Source of the DNA: Ascochyta rabiei
Lineage: Eukaryota; Ascomycota; Dothideomycetes; Pleosporales; Didymellaceae
Reading direction: 5' to 3'
Length of the DNA: 64,000 nt
Assembly: GCF_004011695.2 (NCBI RefSeq)
Contig: NC_082416.1
Location: 682,001-746,000, forward strand
In this document: in pieces, positions 25,123 to 35,653 of the stretch
Layout: every line of letters starts with the position of its first letter
Position numbering within the stretch: the first letter of the stretch is position 1
Program-made: the position numbers and the translations under genes
The notes under the pieces: generated by a model
What the model saw: the letters and a program-made list of their open reading frames with translations, nothing else
The model's database searches: none
Told to the model about the DNA's origin: nothing

Positions 25123-25347
25123 TTACCATTCGTCAAGCTGCAGTTCGAGATTCACATCCTCGGAGCAGTCGCTGCAATAATAATTGGAAAAGCCACTGCA
25201 TTTGACTGTCGGATTCTTGCACATGTCGATGCTCCAAGCGTCGTAAGAGTAACCAGAAAGAAGGCGTGAGGCGCAGATTTCAATGGAGTTGGCCCAGATG
25301 TAGTAGTCGTGGTTGCAGTAGTACCAAGAATATGTGTAGGAGCACAT
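25123..25347 (-). CDS. Small Cys/Tyr-rich hypothetical protein (74 aa)
   Basis: A single open frame with an ATG, 74 residues, seven cysteines (2, 11, 25, 43, 50, 58, 61) and twelve tyrosines. It starts MCSYTYSWYYCNHDYY and ends with a YYCSDC motif and an acidic tail. The MCxYxxxxYxCxH start followed by spaced cysteines and a C-x2-C near the end resembles short fungal proteins of unknown role that may bind zinc. There is no signal peptide, so it is not an obvious secreted effector. It could be the first exon of a longer gene. No database check was possible. Confidence 0.4.
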   Translation of the reverse strand: MCSYTYSWYYCNHDYYIWANSIEICASRLLSGYSYDAWSIDMCKNPTVKCSGFSNYYCSDCSEDVNLELQLDEW

Positions 25348-27739
25348 TTTGGCTCTTTGGCTTTGAAGACTTTTGGTTTTGGGAGGCGGTGTACGGCTCT
25401 TGAGTATGTCGTTGCGTTTTGGCGATGGTTAAACGAAGGTTGAGCGCTGGAATCGTTGATTAGTTGACCGCTTCTTTCACGCAGTAGAACTTGCGGATCA
25501 GTGCGTTTGAACTATTCACCTCATGCATGGTGCGAAGTCCAGAACCTCTTCCGATCTGGAGGAAGAGCTGGAGGTAGACAAGATTACAAGTGCGGAAGAA
25601 AGAGCATGGGTTCAGCAACTCACGTTGATCTGCGTGTTTTTGTAGGAGCGTCACTTTTTTTGGAGTCGATGGAGTTTAGGAGCATATGGACAAGACCATT
25701 ATATCTACCATGTGTTCACGTGTACACAGTTTCTCTGATTCATTCAGCCTTGCTATCTGAGGTGGGACCTTGTAGCCGGGCCGAACTATCGTTATCTTCC
25801 CCGGATTACCGGGGGGTGCCTGAACGGAGCAGAGATACGATTTGCCAGAGCCGGGGTGTTCTTCTAATAAAAGATCACCAGATGCTCAGTGCAAGCAGCT
25901 CGTGTTTCTGCTCCGTTCAGGCACCCCCCTGATAGTCGCTCCAGATAGGACACGAGGCGGCCGAACGCCTGGACTATCGTCCCTGCATGCATCGTGAACC
26001 TGGCGGTGAATGGAAGATCAAACCCGAATGCTTGAAAATGGCTGAAGAAAAATACGTCGAGATACCAACACCTCTGGCTCTTACGGTGAATCAGAACAGT
26101 CTCTTCCACATAACCAGCGAGCATCGGTTGTTTCGATCCACCATCAAGGTGATCCCTTGTTCGGGAACGTTGTTCGGACATCCTGCCTAAGCACGACGCG
26201 ACCCTGCTTGAGGAGCAGACGCTAGTCGCGCCAGGGTCCAGCTAAGGGCGTGTCCCGGGTGAACAAGGTGCAAAAGCTGAGCTTCCGATTTCCAAATTCT
26301 AGCAGCTCGAGCACACGCTCAGGATAACACTCGTTCCAAACTTGCAACCTCTTGCTTTGTCTTTCGCAACCAAGTCGTCTTTAGCACTCAGCCGAGCTCG
26401 CACGGCCAAGTCCCCCATTTCGAGGTCTCGTTCGGCAAGTCGCACATTGTCCGACGCCGACCACCCCCGGAGGTTGCACAAACTCGGCCGCGCGACTCAC
26501 ACATCGCTCCTGCGCGCAGCGAAGAGTCCGAAAGGATCGGGCAATCCACCCCGCAATGCCGAAGGCTTCCAACAGTTATTGTGCGAACTGCCGCTTCTGG
26601 CAAGTAGATACAGCGATCGGGAGTGTGGGGCGGAGGCTCGGTAGGTGGGTGCCCGATTCCTGCCCGACGTAGTTCGGCACGGTATTTCCAGGTGGTTGTA
26701 GAAAATGAAGGAGAATTCTGAGTTCAGGCTTGGGGAAGCCTTCATTCGGCGAGAAAGGGCCATCTATGTTGTGTGTCTTGTTATGAGGCCAGGAGGGAGT
26801 GAGCATGGTAACTCAAGACAAGCTCCTCTATAGCTGTCTCTGGTGTCGCATATGGGCTTGGTTTGTTACTGACGCCAACCTTTCGGTCCGCTGAAAGCTG
26901 GACCAACAAATTCCCAGTCACGAGTGTTTCCTCCGAGTATTTAGTCGTTTCGAGAATGAACAGCACTACTCTGGAGAAGGACGAACACTGTCACCAACCC
27001 GCGTAACAGCAAAGCCATCAATTCAACATCTCCCTCGTCGTTGGAAACGATACCACTCCACAGAATTGCTCAAGGGCATGTACCTTCACTTGTATCAGGT
27101 GGACCTGGTAAGATCAAATGCTGCCATGCTACCTAGTAACATCGTCCTTCAGTACCGCAGCTTACATGGTATCCATTGAACCGATTCAGTACCTCGTCTC
27201 AGAACATTAAGTTTATCAAGACGATAATCGAGTCGGCTGGAACTGCAATGTAGTCGGATTCGTACAGCAATGTGCGCATTGTCGAACATCGACCGTTGAA
27301 CATGTCTACCGTATTGGTATTGTTCTTCGCCGTTGACTGACGTGCAACGCGATAGACAACAGAACACGCATGACCGAAGTAGCTGTACTAAACCCAATTA
27401 TGCCTTGGGACAGTACTGACGTTGGCAGTGCTGGTCGGTCTTGATCATGCCAGCGGCCAAACGACGCAGGGGCAACACAGCCTGCTGCGACGACAGTCAA
27501 AGCATGCTGAAACCCATCAGGCCTCATCACCACCAAAGCACTTCGACATTCACACGACCAGGTCCCAATCCAGCAAGATCCAAAGAAAAGTTGACCGTCG
27601 TGACAGATGAGCGCGAGACTAACCTCAAACGCGCCACCCGAAAACGGGGCGCATCTAATCAGATTTTTTTTCGATAGCCGACGCACAGCAACCCCAAACC
27701 ACCCATAACCCCCAATCTCAGGGTCTCGGCTCGTGCAAG
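25348..27739. other. Accessory-looking stretch, no supported gene
   Basis: About 2.4 kb of mixed composition with short overlapping frames on both strands. The longest are near 25864-26181 minus and 26342-26644 plus. None has a domain I recognise. It contains a foldback inverted repeat. It may hold decayed mobile or duplicated sequence and the MFS promoter. Confidence 0.4.
25811..25929. repeat. Foldback: 22-bp perfect inverted repeat with 75-bp loop
   Basis: The left arm 25811-25832 (GGGGGGTGCC then TGAACGGAGCAG) is the exact reverse complement of the right arm 25908-25929. Short CGAACTATCG-like and GGACTATCG-like pieces flank the arms. The size suits a hairpin or a solo foldback/MITE-like remnant; no target-site duplication could be fixed. 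Confidence 0.8.
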
Positions 27740-29180
27740 ATGAAAGACAAATACACCATTCCTCTCGTCTACCTAACGTCGTTCGTTTTCCTCTTCGGCG
27801 AGACCCTGCAACCCGCGCCCCGCGTCGCCATCTACGAATCCATCGTCTGCCAGCACTACTATGCATCGCGGGGCCCGCACGACTGCAAGATTGCGCCGGT
27901 GCAGCAGGAACTTGCGTTCCTAGCCGGTATTGAGCGGCTCTCCGTCATCATCCCGAGTATCCTGGCAATCCCGTTCGCAGCGCTGGCAGACCGTTATGGA
28001 CACTCCCTGATCCTTGCCATTGCGGTGCTTGGCATCTTCTTGGAAGACGCCTGGCCGTTCTTGGTCTGCTGGTTTCCGGATGTGTTTCCCATCCGCCTTA
28101 TCTGGCTGCATTTTCTATTTGGTCTTGTCGGTGGTGGATTTACGGTGGTGGTTACGCTGCTGCATGTCATTATTGCGGATGTTGTCAGCGCAGAAGAGAG
28201 GACGAACATGTTCTTTCGTGCGAGAGCGGCAGGCGTCGCGGCGAGTATCTTGGGGTATGCTGCTAGTGGCTTCATGATGAGAGTCAGTGCCTTTTTGCCA
28301 TGGGCTGTTGGACTGGTTTGTCTTCTGATGAGTACTATTACGGCGCTGTCGATACCCAAGATGACGGTGCAGGACCATGATGTTTCTCTCGAGGCCAGTA
28401 AACCGGCAGAGGGCTGGGGTGTTTCATCTTTGGCCAGGGCCTTGAGAAGCATTGCCCAGCTGCTCGTCGGGAACCAGCAGGTGCTGGCAATGTTGATACT
28501 GGTCTTCTTCTGCCAGCTGGGCTATGACTCTGTGCCCCTGATGTTGGCCATCTACATATCGAAACGCTTCGGCTGGGAGTTCTCAGACGTAAGTCAAGTC
28601 ATCATTCCGCCGTCACAAGAATTTGACAATTGCTGACTACTTGCAGGCTAGCTTTCTGAGCTCCCTCGAGATGGGCATCGAGTTCCTAGCGTTGGTAGTG
28701 CTGCTGCCAGCGCTCACTTCGGGCTTACCTTTGGGATTCCAGCGACTCTCAACCTTTGCGAAGGATAAAACTTTCGCACAGGCAAGTCTCGTTGCACTCG
28801 CAGTAGGCACTTTTTGCCTGGGCTTCGCTCCAGTGGTGGCCATTGCTGTCATTGGCATCGTAACCCTTGCCCTAGGAACCGGACAGGACTCGCTGACGCG
28901 CTCCATGGCGACTGATATGGTCCATGTGAGCGATCTTAGCACTATGTACTCCGCGATAACCATGTTGCGAGCGATAGGTGGCTCAATCAGCGGGCCGATC
29001 TATGCCTGGCTGTACACTGCAGCGCTGAGAAAAGACGTTGAAGCTTGGCTGGGGCTGCCGTATTTCGTTTCTGCGGCGTTATTCGTGGTGGCCCTGGGAT
29101 TGCTGATGGCTGTGAAGGACCCAGCAAGAGATGAAGTCGAGACAAGTAACGACGCAGATTGTGAACCACTGCTTGGTTGA
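27740..29180 (+). CDS. Major facilitator superfamily transporter
   Basis: Twelve-helix MFS protein in the plasma or an organellar membrane; substrate unknown. Exon 1 is 27740-28588 and exon 2 is 28647-29180, with a 58-nt intron (GTAAGT..TTGCAG and a TGCTGAC branch site). The product has 460 residues. The loop after helix 2 has the MFS signature AALADRYGHS. A long first loop has two cysteines (CQHYYASRGPHDCK), as in fungal MFS relatives of the folate/tetracycline-type group. After the central loop, exon 2 supplies helices 7-12, including the ALGTGQDSLTR segment. It ends in an acidic tail with a dileucine-like CEPLLG. The ATG at 27740 opens the first helix (KDKYTIPLVYLTSF). Confidence 0.92.
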
Positions 29181-29354
29181 GGTCTGTATTTTTTTTATTC
29201 TTTATTTTTTCCAATGCCCAAATAAGATTGAGACTTGGAGAAGCCCACTGCGCGACCATCGGCCATTCACCACCTGCATTTCAATTCCAAAGCCACCAAA
29301 TCCTAACCCATCCTTGCATCCTCTGCATATTCCTTCTTGGTCCCGATTCCGCTT

Positions 29355-29393
<39 letters not shown>

Positions 29394-29991
29394 TGAAAAC
29401 AATCAAGACCACCCCAAGCCCACCATCCATTCCCTGAAAGCCAATGCACAGCAAGACTTCCCTCATGACATACAGGCTAGGCTCCATCTATAGCAACGCC
29501 AACGCCAACCCCACCACCCCACAATGAAGAAGAGCCATGAAGTGACAACAGAGCGTCGTATCTCCAGAAACCCGAGAAGCGATGCATCTCGAACTAGCAA
29601 AGCAGGGAAAACAAATGATGGCAGTTCCATCTATTCCAGACCTTGTTCAATCTCATGAGAAAGAAAACCTCAGGTGATACCAGGGGGTGCGAGACGCTTG
29701 TGTCCCTGGTGTAGTAGTGTGTGGTGACTCATAGCAGGATCGCTCTGGGCACCATGTATACACGAGAGAGAAGAGATTTTACCAGCGAGAGGTCATCACT
29801 TCATTCCATGTATGTTTGACAGCCACAATCGATGCAACAACAAAGGTACAGCTGAGCGCTGTATTTCAATCCATCGATTCAAATCTAGCACAACGCTATG
29901 CAAATCCATTCGCGCGCTCAACGCCGTGAGATGCTCATTACCCAATGACAAATTCTATCCACGTCAATCCACCCACCTCGTGCATGCCAAT
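29181..29991. other. Intergenic, convergent 3' ends
   Basis: Between the MFS gene and the PLC-like gene, which converge. It holds a (CAG)n microsatellite and no supported gene. Confidence 0.5.
29356..29393. repeat. (AGC)n microsatellite
   Basis: Twelve perfect AGC units followed by AATG, in the 3' flank of the MFS gene, outside any recognised coding region. Confidence 0.95.
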
Positions 29992-31371
29992 CTACATGAT
30001 CAACGCCGCGACAACAGCAAGCACGAGTCCAAAGTATGTTGCAGAGAGTGTGGAGAGGACGGTCGCCAGAGAGGTGGCCTGACCGCAGCACTGGCGCGTG
30101 TATGTGACATTGTTCGCGAGGGCTGCAACTTCGAAGACGGAGCCGTTGATCGGTCCTTGGTTGTAGAAATCGACAAGGAGGAAGTTTGGTGGGCGGCCCC
30201 AGTCAGCTGCGGGAACGTTAGCATTGGTCAGTTTTGTAGATTATGTTGGTGACGTACAAGTGCACTGGTTGGACATCAGGCCCAGACTGCCTTCGCCTTC
30301 GAGTCCGTTGGTGCTGTTGGTCGCGGCGACGTTGGGCACCAACAGGTTCAGTCCTGCGATGGCAATCTCAACGTTCAGGTTGTGGTTTGCCAGGTATAGC
30401 AAATCCTTGGCCTTATCGTTGCTCACACCATCAGGTCGCCCAATCGTGCAAGGGAAGTTGAGGTCGGTGGGCGAATACGGTGTCTCCCACATGTTGTAAA
30501 ACTCCCACAGCAAGTAAGGCACGGCATCCGTATCGAAGTTGTAGTCGATAAAGGTTACAACGCGCTTCTGCTGGATCAACATCTGTCCAAGAGTGGGCCA
30601 GTCTGCAAGCTCCATGGCAGTCTTTGGGGGCTGGTAGATGTAGTCGATAAGGCCAGAGGATCGGATAGGGACGTCGAAGTCGGAGGATGTGACGAGGGGG
30701 TTGCCGTTGCTGTCCTTGTCCTCATAGTTGTAGTTGCCGAAGATGATGGTTACGACGTCGAAGGGGTGCGCTTCGACCCACGTCACAACCTTCTTCAGGT
30801 AGTCCTCGACGGTGCCGGCATTGAGGAGATCGCAGGATGTGTGGCAGTAGTAGAGAGTGCCGTTGACGTAGTGCGCCTGGCCCTGGAGCATGCGGATGCC
30901 ATCGTTCAACTGCTGAGTTACATCGTATTCCTGGTTACGGGCTATGTTGCGCTGGGTAGTGAAGGGGGAGTTGTGGGCGGCGACCTCTGTGATGTTGGAG
31001 TACTTGCGGTTGCAGAACTCGACGTAGTTGTTGCATGCTTGTGTGTTCTGGGGCAGGGCTGCTGAGCCTGTGCCGGATCCAGTTGGTGTCCTTGTCCGGT
31101 TTGCACCGCCAATTTCGATGACGGAGCCTTCTGAAGACGCGGAGACGGTTGCGTTGGCGGACGCGGTGCTCCCAGAAGGTGCGCGGGTCAAAGTTGCGAA
31201 CGTGCTACCTTCGAAGTCCGAGGGCACTGTGACGGTGCCGCCAAACTCGCCGCCGGTGAGCTGCCTTTGTGTTCCTGTCAGGGTAACGACGGATGGTGCT
31301 GCCGTGGACGAGCTACTTTGACCCGCAGCAAGGCGTGCGAGCCACAGTAAAGACAGAGTGGTGCCTCTCAT
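29992..31371 (-). CDS. Secreted GPI-anchored PLC-like phosphodiesterase
   Basis: A PI-PLC-X-like TIM-barrel protein of the fungal cell surface. Exon 1 is 31371-30258 and exon 2 is 30206-29992, with a 51-nt intron (GTACGT..CGCAG). The product has 442 residues. Signal peptide MRGTTLSLLWLARLAAGQ, then a Ser/Thr-rich stalk. The barrel starts at NNYVEFCNRKYSNITEVAAHNSPF. Catalytic-type histidines are in VAAHNSPF and LYYCHTSCD. The segment DWGRPPNFLLVDFYNQGP at the junction is typical of the family. The C-terminus is hydrophobic (ATYFGLVLAVVAALIM) after small residues, the form of a GPI attachment signal. N-glycosylation sequons are frequent. Substrate unknown; many fungal members lack proven PLC activity. 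Confidence 0.9.
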
Positions 31372-32183
31372 GATCGGCGCAGGGTCGAGTGTAAATATAG
31401 CGGAGAATTATGTAGCCCAGTCCTAAAAGATGCAGTGGTGTCAATGATGCAGGAAACTTCAAGATGGCAAGAATTCGTTAGGGTGAAACAGGTGCTCTCG
31501 CTAGCAAAGGAAGTCGTGGCAGAGCGCGCTGGCAGGCAACGACGGGTTCGAGCAGCGAAACAAAGTGACAGCAGCGAAACAAAGTGACAGCAGGCGGTGG
31601 TTGAGACCCAAGTCAACGCGCTGCGGCTGTGCTTTTCAGGACGGGAACGGGCCTGCGTCGGCCTCCCTGATGTGACGTCTTAGTCCCGGTCAGAGGCAGG
31701 CTAGCAGGCTAAGCCTTGCGCCTGCATGAATCCAGCCACTGATCCTCCAGAGCCGCACGACGCCTGCCGACCGTGCCTTCAGCGCAACACGTAATGAGAG
31801 CCTGGATGTTTAGATGCTTAGATGTTTAGATGTTTAGATGTTTAGATGTTTAGATGTTTAGATGCTTAGATGTTTAGATGTTTAGATGTTTAGATGTTTA
31901 GATGTTTAGATGTTTAGATGTTTAGATGTTTAGATGTTTAGATGTTTAGATGTTTGGATGCTTGATGCTTTGATGCTTTGATGCTTTCGGGGTGCTGGGG
32001 AGTGGGGAATGCGTGACAGCCGCTGATCAGAATCAAAGTCTCGGCCAGTCTGCCAGGCTCTGTCAAGTGTCCATTCATTCAATCGTTATATATGTACAAC
32101 AAGGTATCCGCGGCGCACGCTCAGTGGGGCTTCCAGTAGAGCAGGAAATACATGACTCGCCTCATGCCTGTCGCTTCAGATAG
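31372..32183. other. Intergenic with 8-bp minisatellite
   Basis: Promoter side of the PLC-like gene and 3' side of the next gene. It holds the TGTTTAGA array and no supported gene. Confidence 0.5.
31804..31970. repeat. 8-bp tandem array TGTTTAGA
   Basis: About 20 copies of TGTTTAGA with rare TGCTTAGA and TGTTTGGA variants, then decaying into TGATGCTT units to about 31986. The 8-bp unit is not a multiple of three and the array is non-coding. Confidence 0.95.
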
Positions 32184-32834
32184 TCACGATGACGAGCTGA
32201 ACATCTGCTCGAATGTGCTCTTGCCCTCGAGCTGCTTGATCTCGCGCTTCAGGACATCGACACGATAGTTCTTGAAGGCCTTCTCGATGCGCTCCTTCGC
32301 TGCTGGGTCGCTTGTGATGGTCCTGGTGGCCGACGCAGTGCCTGTGATCAACCCGAGCTCACCACCGAGGAAGAGACCGGCGACTGAGAAGAAGAAGTAG
32401 GTCGCCGCATCACCCCATTTCGAGGGCGCCAGCTGGGCCGAAATGTCGGGAATGGGCTCTAAAGGAATGTCAGTCTGTGGACTTGAGTTGTCTCTTGGAG
32501 CAAACTCACCGGTCCGGCCGTCGGCAAAGCGAAGCTCAACAGGCTTCTCCATCGCCCTGAAGGCCTTGAAGTAGGCCACGCGCATGCTGCGCAGACGAAC
32601 CGCAGCAAAAACCCCCAGTCCAAGACCAGCCAGAGAGGCGACTGTCGCGTGCGTCCCAACCTTCTTGGCTGCGCTCTTCAGAAGGTCCTGGTCCTGCTGA
32701 TTCAAGCTGTGGTGCGTTAGCATTGGCTGTCGAGCGCTGCTGTACGGCACTTACTCATGGTGCATGTGGTCCTCTGCAAGCTGAGCGAGGTCCTTGCTGC
32801 GCCCTGTACGGAATGCAGCCAATGATTCAGACAT
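32184..32834 (-). CDS. Small two-helix membrane protein, hypothetical
   Basis: Not recognised by name. Three exons: 32834-32755, 32706-32510 and 32458-32184. Introns of 48 nt (GTAAGT..CACAG with GCTAAC) and 51 nt (GTGAGT..TTTAG). The product has 183 residues. A hydrophilic start (MSESLAAFRTGRSKDLAQLA) is followed by a membrane segment (VASLAGLGLGVFAAV), a basic stretch, a second hydrophobic segment (YFFFSVAGLFLGGELGLITG), then a charged helical tail (AKERIEKAFKNYRVDVLKRE). The second intron is 3n and free of stops, so retention would insert 17 residues. The layout suggests a mitochondrial or ER membrane protein; the location is inference. Confidence 0.75.
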
Positions 32835-33208
32835 GTTGCTGGCTTGTTGATGCGATGTTGATGAGTAGGGGACGGATGCAGTAGCCTGTGTCCTAGGTTG
32901 AAGCTTGATAGACGCGTTTTGTAGCTCCAACTTTTGGCGTCGCCATGACATCACCGGCGGCGTGCCTCGGAACTAGCTGGACGGGGACAAAGCACGCGAG
33001 CAGACATCACCTCTGCTCGCATGTGTTCCCTACTACTCCAGCCAAGTCAAAGACATCAACTCTGAATGGGAAATATCTCTCACAGCGATTGTTCAATACG
33101 AAGAACGTGTCCGTTTGGCTAGGAACGAAACAGAATCTATCCCGAGTACATTGTACAATGATCTCAAGTATATCAACAACCCAGAAAACATCTTCGTCTT
33201 CGCAGAAC

Positions 33209-33353
33209 CTTTGACTTATCGAGACTTTGACTTATCGAGACTTTGACTTATCGAGACTTTGACTTGTTAAGACTTTGACCTATCGAGACTTCAACCTATC
33301 GAGACTTCAACCTATCAAGACTTCAACCTATCAAGACTTCAACCTTTCAAGAC
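33209..33353. repeat. 16-bp tandem array
   Basis: About nine copies of CTTTGACTTATCGAGA, changing along the array to CTTCAACCTATCAAGA. The graded change suggests local duplication of variant units. Confidence 0.92.
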
Positions 33354-33538
33354 GTAATCTTTGAGAAGGTTTGGCACCACAATCCGAGCCTTGTCTGTTG
33401 AGAAAACCTCTGCAGCTTCGATGCTCTGTATAGCACTCATCGAAGCGGCCCTACCACCTCTTAGCCCATCCAGAAGTATAAAGCAGGCACTTTGCAAAAC
33501 AAAGAAATAAAAGCCAAGTGAGAACATTCTGTTGTTCA

Positions 33539-33583
33539 AGAAGAAGAAGAAGAAGAAGAAGAAGAAGAAGAAGAAGAAGAATG

Positions 33584-33652
<69 letters not shown>
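33539..33652. repeat. (AAG)n and (AAT)n compound microsatellite
   Basis: About 14 AAG units followed directly by about 22 AAT units, ending 65 bp from the stop codon of the DUF6055-like gene. It is probably in the 3' UTR. Confidence 0.95.
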
Positions 33653-33656
<4 letters not shown>

Positions 33657-33716
33657 GTATATAGACATGAAATCCCCCCAAGCCGCTCCTTGTCCATCTC
33701 AGACTCCGTGTCTGCA

Positions 33717-35111
33717 CTACGCCGTCGCCCCCGTCATCTTCACGCTGTACTGCAGCCCCTTGTTCAGCTCGTCGCCGATCTTGAACGCATCGTACATGAC
33801 CACCTCGGGCGTCTTGGCAACAACAAGGCTCACCTCGTCGCCATCCGCAACCTGCACGCTGCCCTTGCCACCCACGACATCCGTGTACTTGACTCCGCTG
33901 GCGCTGCTGACTACAAGAGTAGCCGTGTATCCTGCATCTTCCGAGGTGATGGCGACATCGACGCTGGCGCCAGTGGCGGTCAGCGGGATGATGTTGGCGC
34001 CCATGTAGCGCGGTGCGCGTGCGGACTTGACCGTGTATGCGCCGTTGGAGCCGTCGAGGTTGTCGTAGCTAAGGCTGCGGCGCTGCGCGGTAAAGGCGTC
34101 GTGCGCCTTGGCGTGGCCAATGTCGACGTAGGCCATGTGCGCCCAGTAGCGGCCTACGACGCGCTGGACCGTGACGTTGCCGGACGCTTCGGATAGGAGG
34201 CGCTCGAGCGTGTGGAGCGGGGTCTCGTTGGACTGCAGCTTGTACTCGCGGATCATGCGGAGAAGCGTATCGTTGCCCAGACCTGCGTACGAGTCCGGGT
34301 TGTTGGTGAGGTAAGCAATAAACGGCCACGACTGGTAGTAGTTGCCCGAGTCTACAGTGCCATCGACGATGACCTGGTGCGAGTCGCCAATGACCTTCTG
34401 CAGTTCGATGACCGAGTCGCCGTCTTTGCCTGACAGACCGGCTGCGGCGCGTGCGGCGTTGCAAGTCGGGGTGGAGACGTACGTGTCTGCGATGAAGTTG
34501 GCAATCGGCTCCCACCACGCGCCCGTGTTGCCCTGGTCGACCCAGTTGTGCTCGCTGAGGTGCATAGAGTGACCGAACCCGTGGACAACGACGTCGGGTA
34601 CGTCAAGGAACTCGTCTACAACATCCAGATACGCAAGGCCGGCTTCCATGTCGGTACCTTGGACACCTGCAGCGCCGGGCATGTCGGACGCCTGCTTGCT
34701 GTAGACGTTCAACTTGTACCAGGGGCCGACCTCCTTGCCAACACCGCCCGTGTTGAAGGAGAGACCGGGGGTGCGCCATCCGAGGGTCTCGACGAAGCAG
34801 GAGTGGGCGGCCTCGAGGTGCTGGAGAGTCTGGTTGGATTTGGTGGAGGTCGAGGCGCCGAGCACACGGAAATGGGCTGACTCGACAGAGTCAGAGCTGC
34901 CACTGCCAATTCTGGGATTCGCAGTGTATTCGGCTGGAGCTGCGGCGTCGGCACGGACTGAGAGGGATGCGGTGATGGGAGTTGCGGTGGAAGAGAGGAG
35001 AGATGAGCTCAATGCAGGGACGGACGATCGCTTGGGGCATGAAAGGGGAGCGGCAGAAGCGAGGGACGCGCACTGCGCGAGCAGAAGAGCAAGGACCTGT
35101 CCTTTAGCCAT
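33717..35111 (-). CDS. Secreted DUF6055-like protein
   Basis: A single-exon secreted protein, 464 residues. Signal peptide MAKGQVLALLLAQCASLASA, then a Ser-rich propeptide-like region to about 75. The conserved domain begins with SAHFRVLGAST and HLEAAHSCFVETLGWRTPG. The segment VVVHGFGHSMHLSEHNW resembles an HExxH metalloprotease helix, but Gly replaces the catalytic Glu, so proteolysis is doubtful. WWEPIANFIADTYV and NYYQSWPFIAYLTNNPD match what I recall of fungal DUF6055 proteins. The C-terminal 100 residues look like a beta domain. The ATG at 35111 starts the signal peptide. A TATAAG-like box lies on the minus strand about 80 bp upstream (35192-35201). Function unknown. Confidence 0.8.
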   Translation of the reverse strand: MAKGQVLALLLAQCASLASAAPLSCPKRSSVPALSSSLLSSTATPITASLSVRADAAAPAEYTANPRIGSGSSDSVESAHFRVLGASTSTKSNQTLQHLEAAHSCFVETLGWRTPGLSFNTGGVGKEVGPWYKLNVYSKQASDMPGAAGVQGTDMEAGLAYLDVVDEFLDVPDVVVHGFGHSMHLSEHNWVDQGNTGAWWEPIANFIADTYVSTPTCNAARAAAGLSGKDGDSVIELQKVIGDSHQVIVDGTVDSGNYYQSWPFIAYLTNNPDSYAGLGNDTLLRMIREYKLQSNETPLHTLERLLSEASGNVTVQRVVGRYWAHMAYVDIGHAKAHDAFTAQRRSLSYDNLDGSNGAYTVKSARAPRYMGANIIPLTATGASVDVAITSEDAGYTATLVVSSASGVKYTDVVGGKGSVQVADGDEVSLVVAKTPEVVMYDAFKIGDELNKGLQYSVKMTGATA

Positions 35112-35653
35112 TTTGATAACGAATGTGGAGATGAACGAAGAAAAAAGAGTAAACGTAGTGGATAGTTGGCATTCCGTGGGGGAGGCAGAAGGCCTTATAA
35201 CGAGTATACAGTTCCACGACACTGTCTGTCTTTCTCAGGCGGCTTCATAATCGACATACGATGCACCCAGCCCTTCATTAGAGCGCCGTATTCTTGGTAA
35301 TGGGCATTTGCTCAATGTTGATGGCGGGAGCTTGGCGGTGGTGGTTTGGAAACCACTAGCAAGCTGTTGAAACGCCGTCTCGGCGTGTGGAGGGTAAACG
35401 AAACGGCCTGTAATGAGGGAGGAGGTGCGGCGTGGAGCGTGCATAAACGCAGGCATCCCTGCGAAGACGATTGGCGGAAGAAAAGCACGGCTGAGGTGTG
35501 CAGTTTGTAGATTGTCCGCCTACGTAAAGTGAAATGGTCAAGAGCTATGATACATGCCAAAGGGGCAAGATGCACTCCTCGTTATACGCCATATAAACGC
35601 CGTGCTATTCTATGCTGAGCTTGCAGGTGGAAAGGATCGGGGGATTGCGACAT
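35112..35653. other. Intergenic, no supported gene
   Basis: Promoter side of the DUF6055-like gene and 3' flank of the Ptc5-like gene. Short frames only. Confidence 0.45.

Larger units (their letters stand above)
32835..33716. other. Intergenic with three tandem repeats
   Basis: Between the small membrane protein gene and the 3' end of the DUF6055-like gene. It holds a 16-bp array and two microsatellites. No supported gene. Confidence 0.5.

Noticed and set aside
31804..31970. Possible CRISPR or telomere array
   Set aside because: Head-to-tail 8-bp units without spacers. Not a telomeric TTAGGG sequence, and CRISPR is not expected in fungi.
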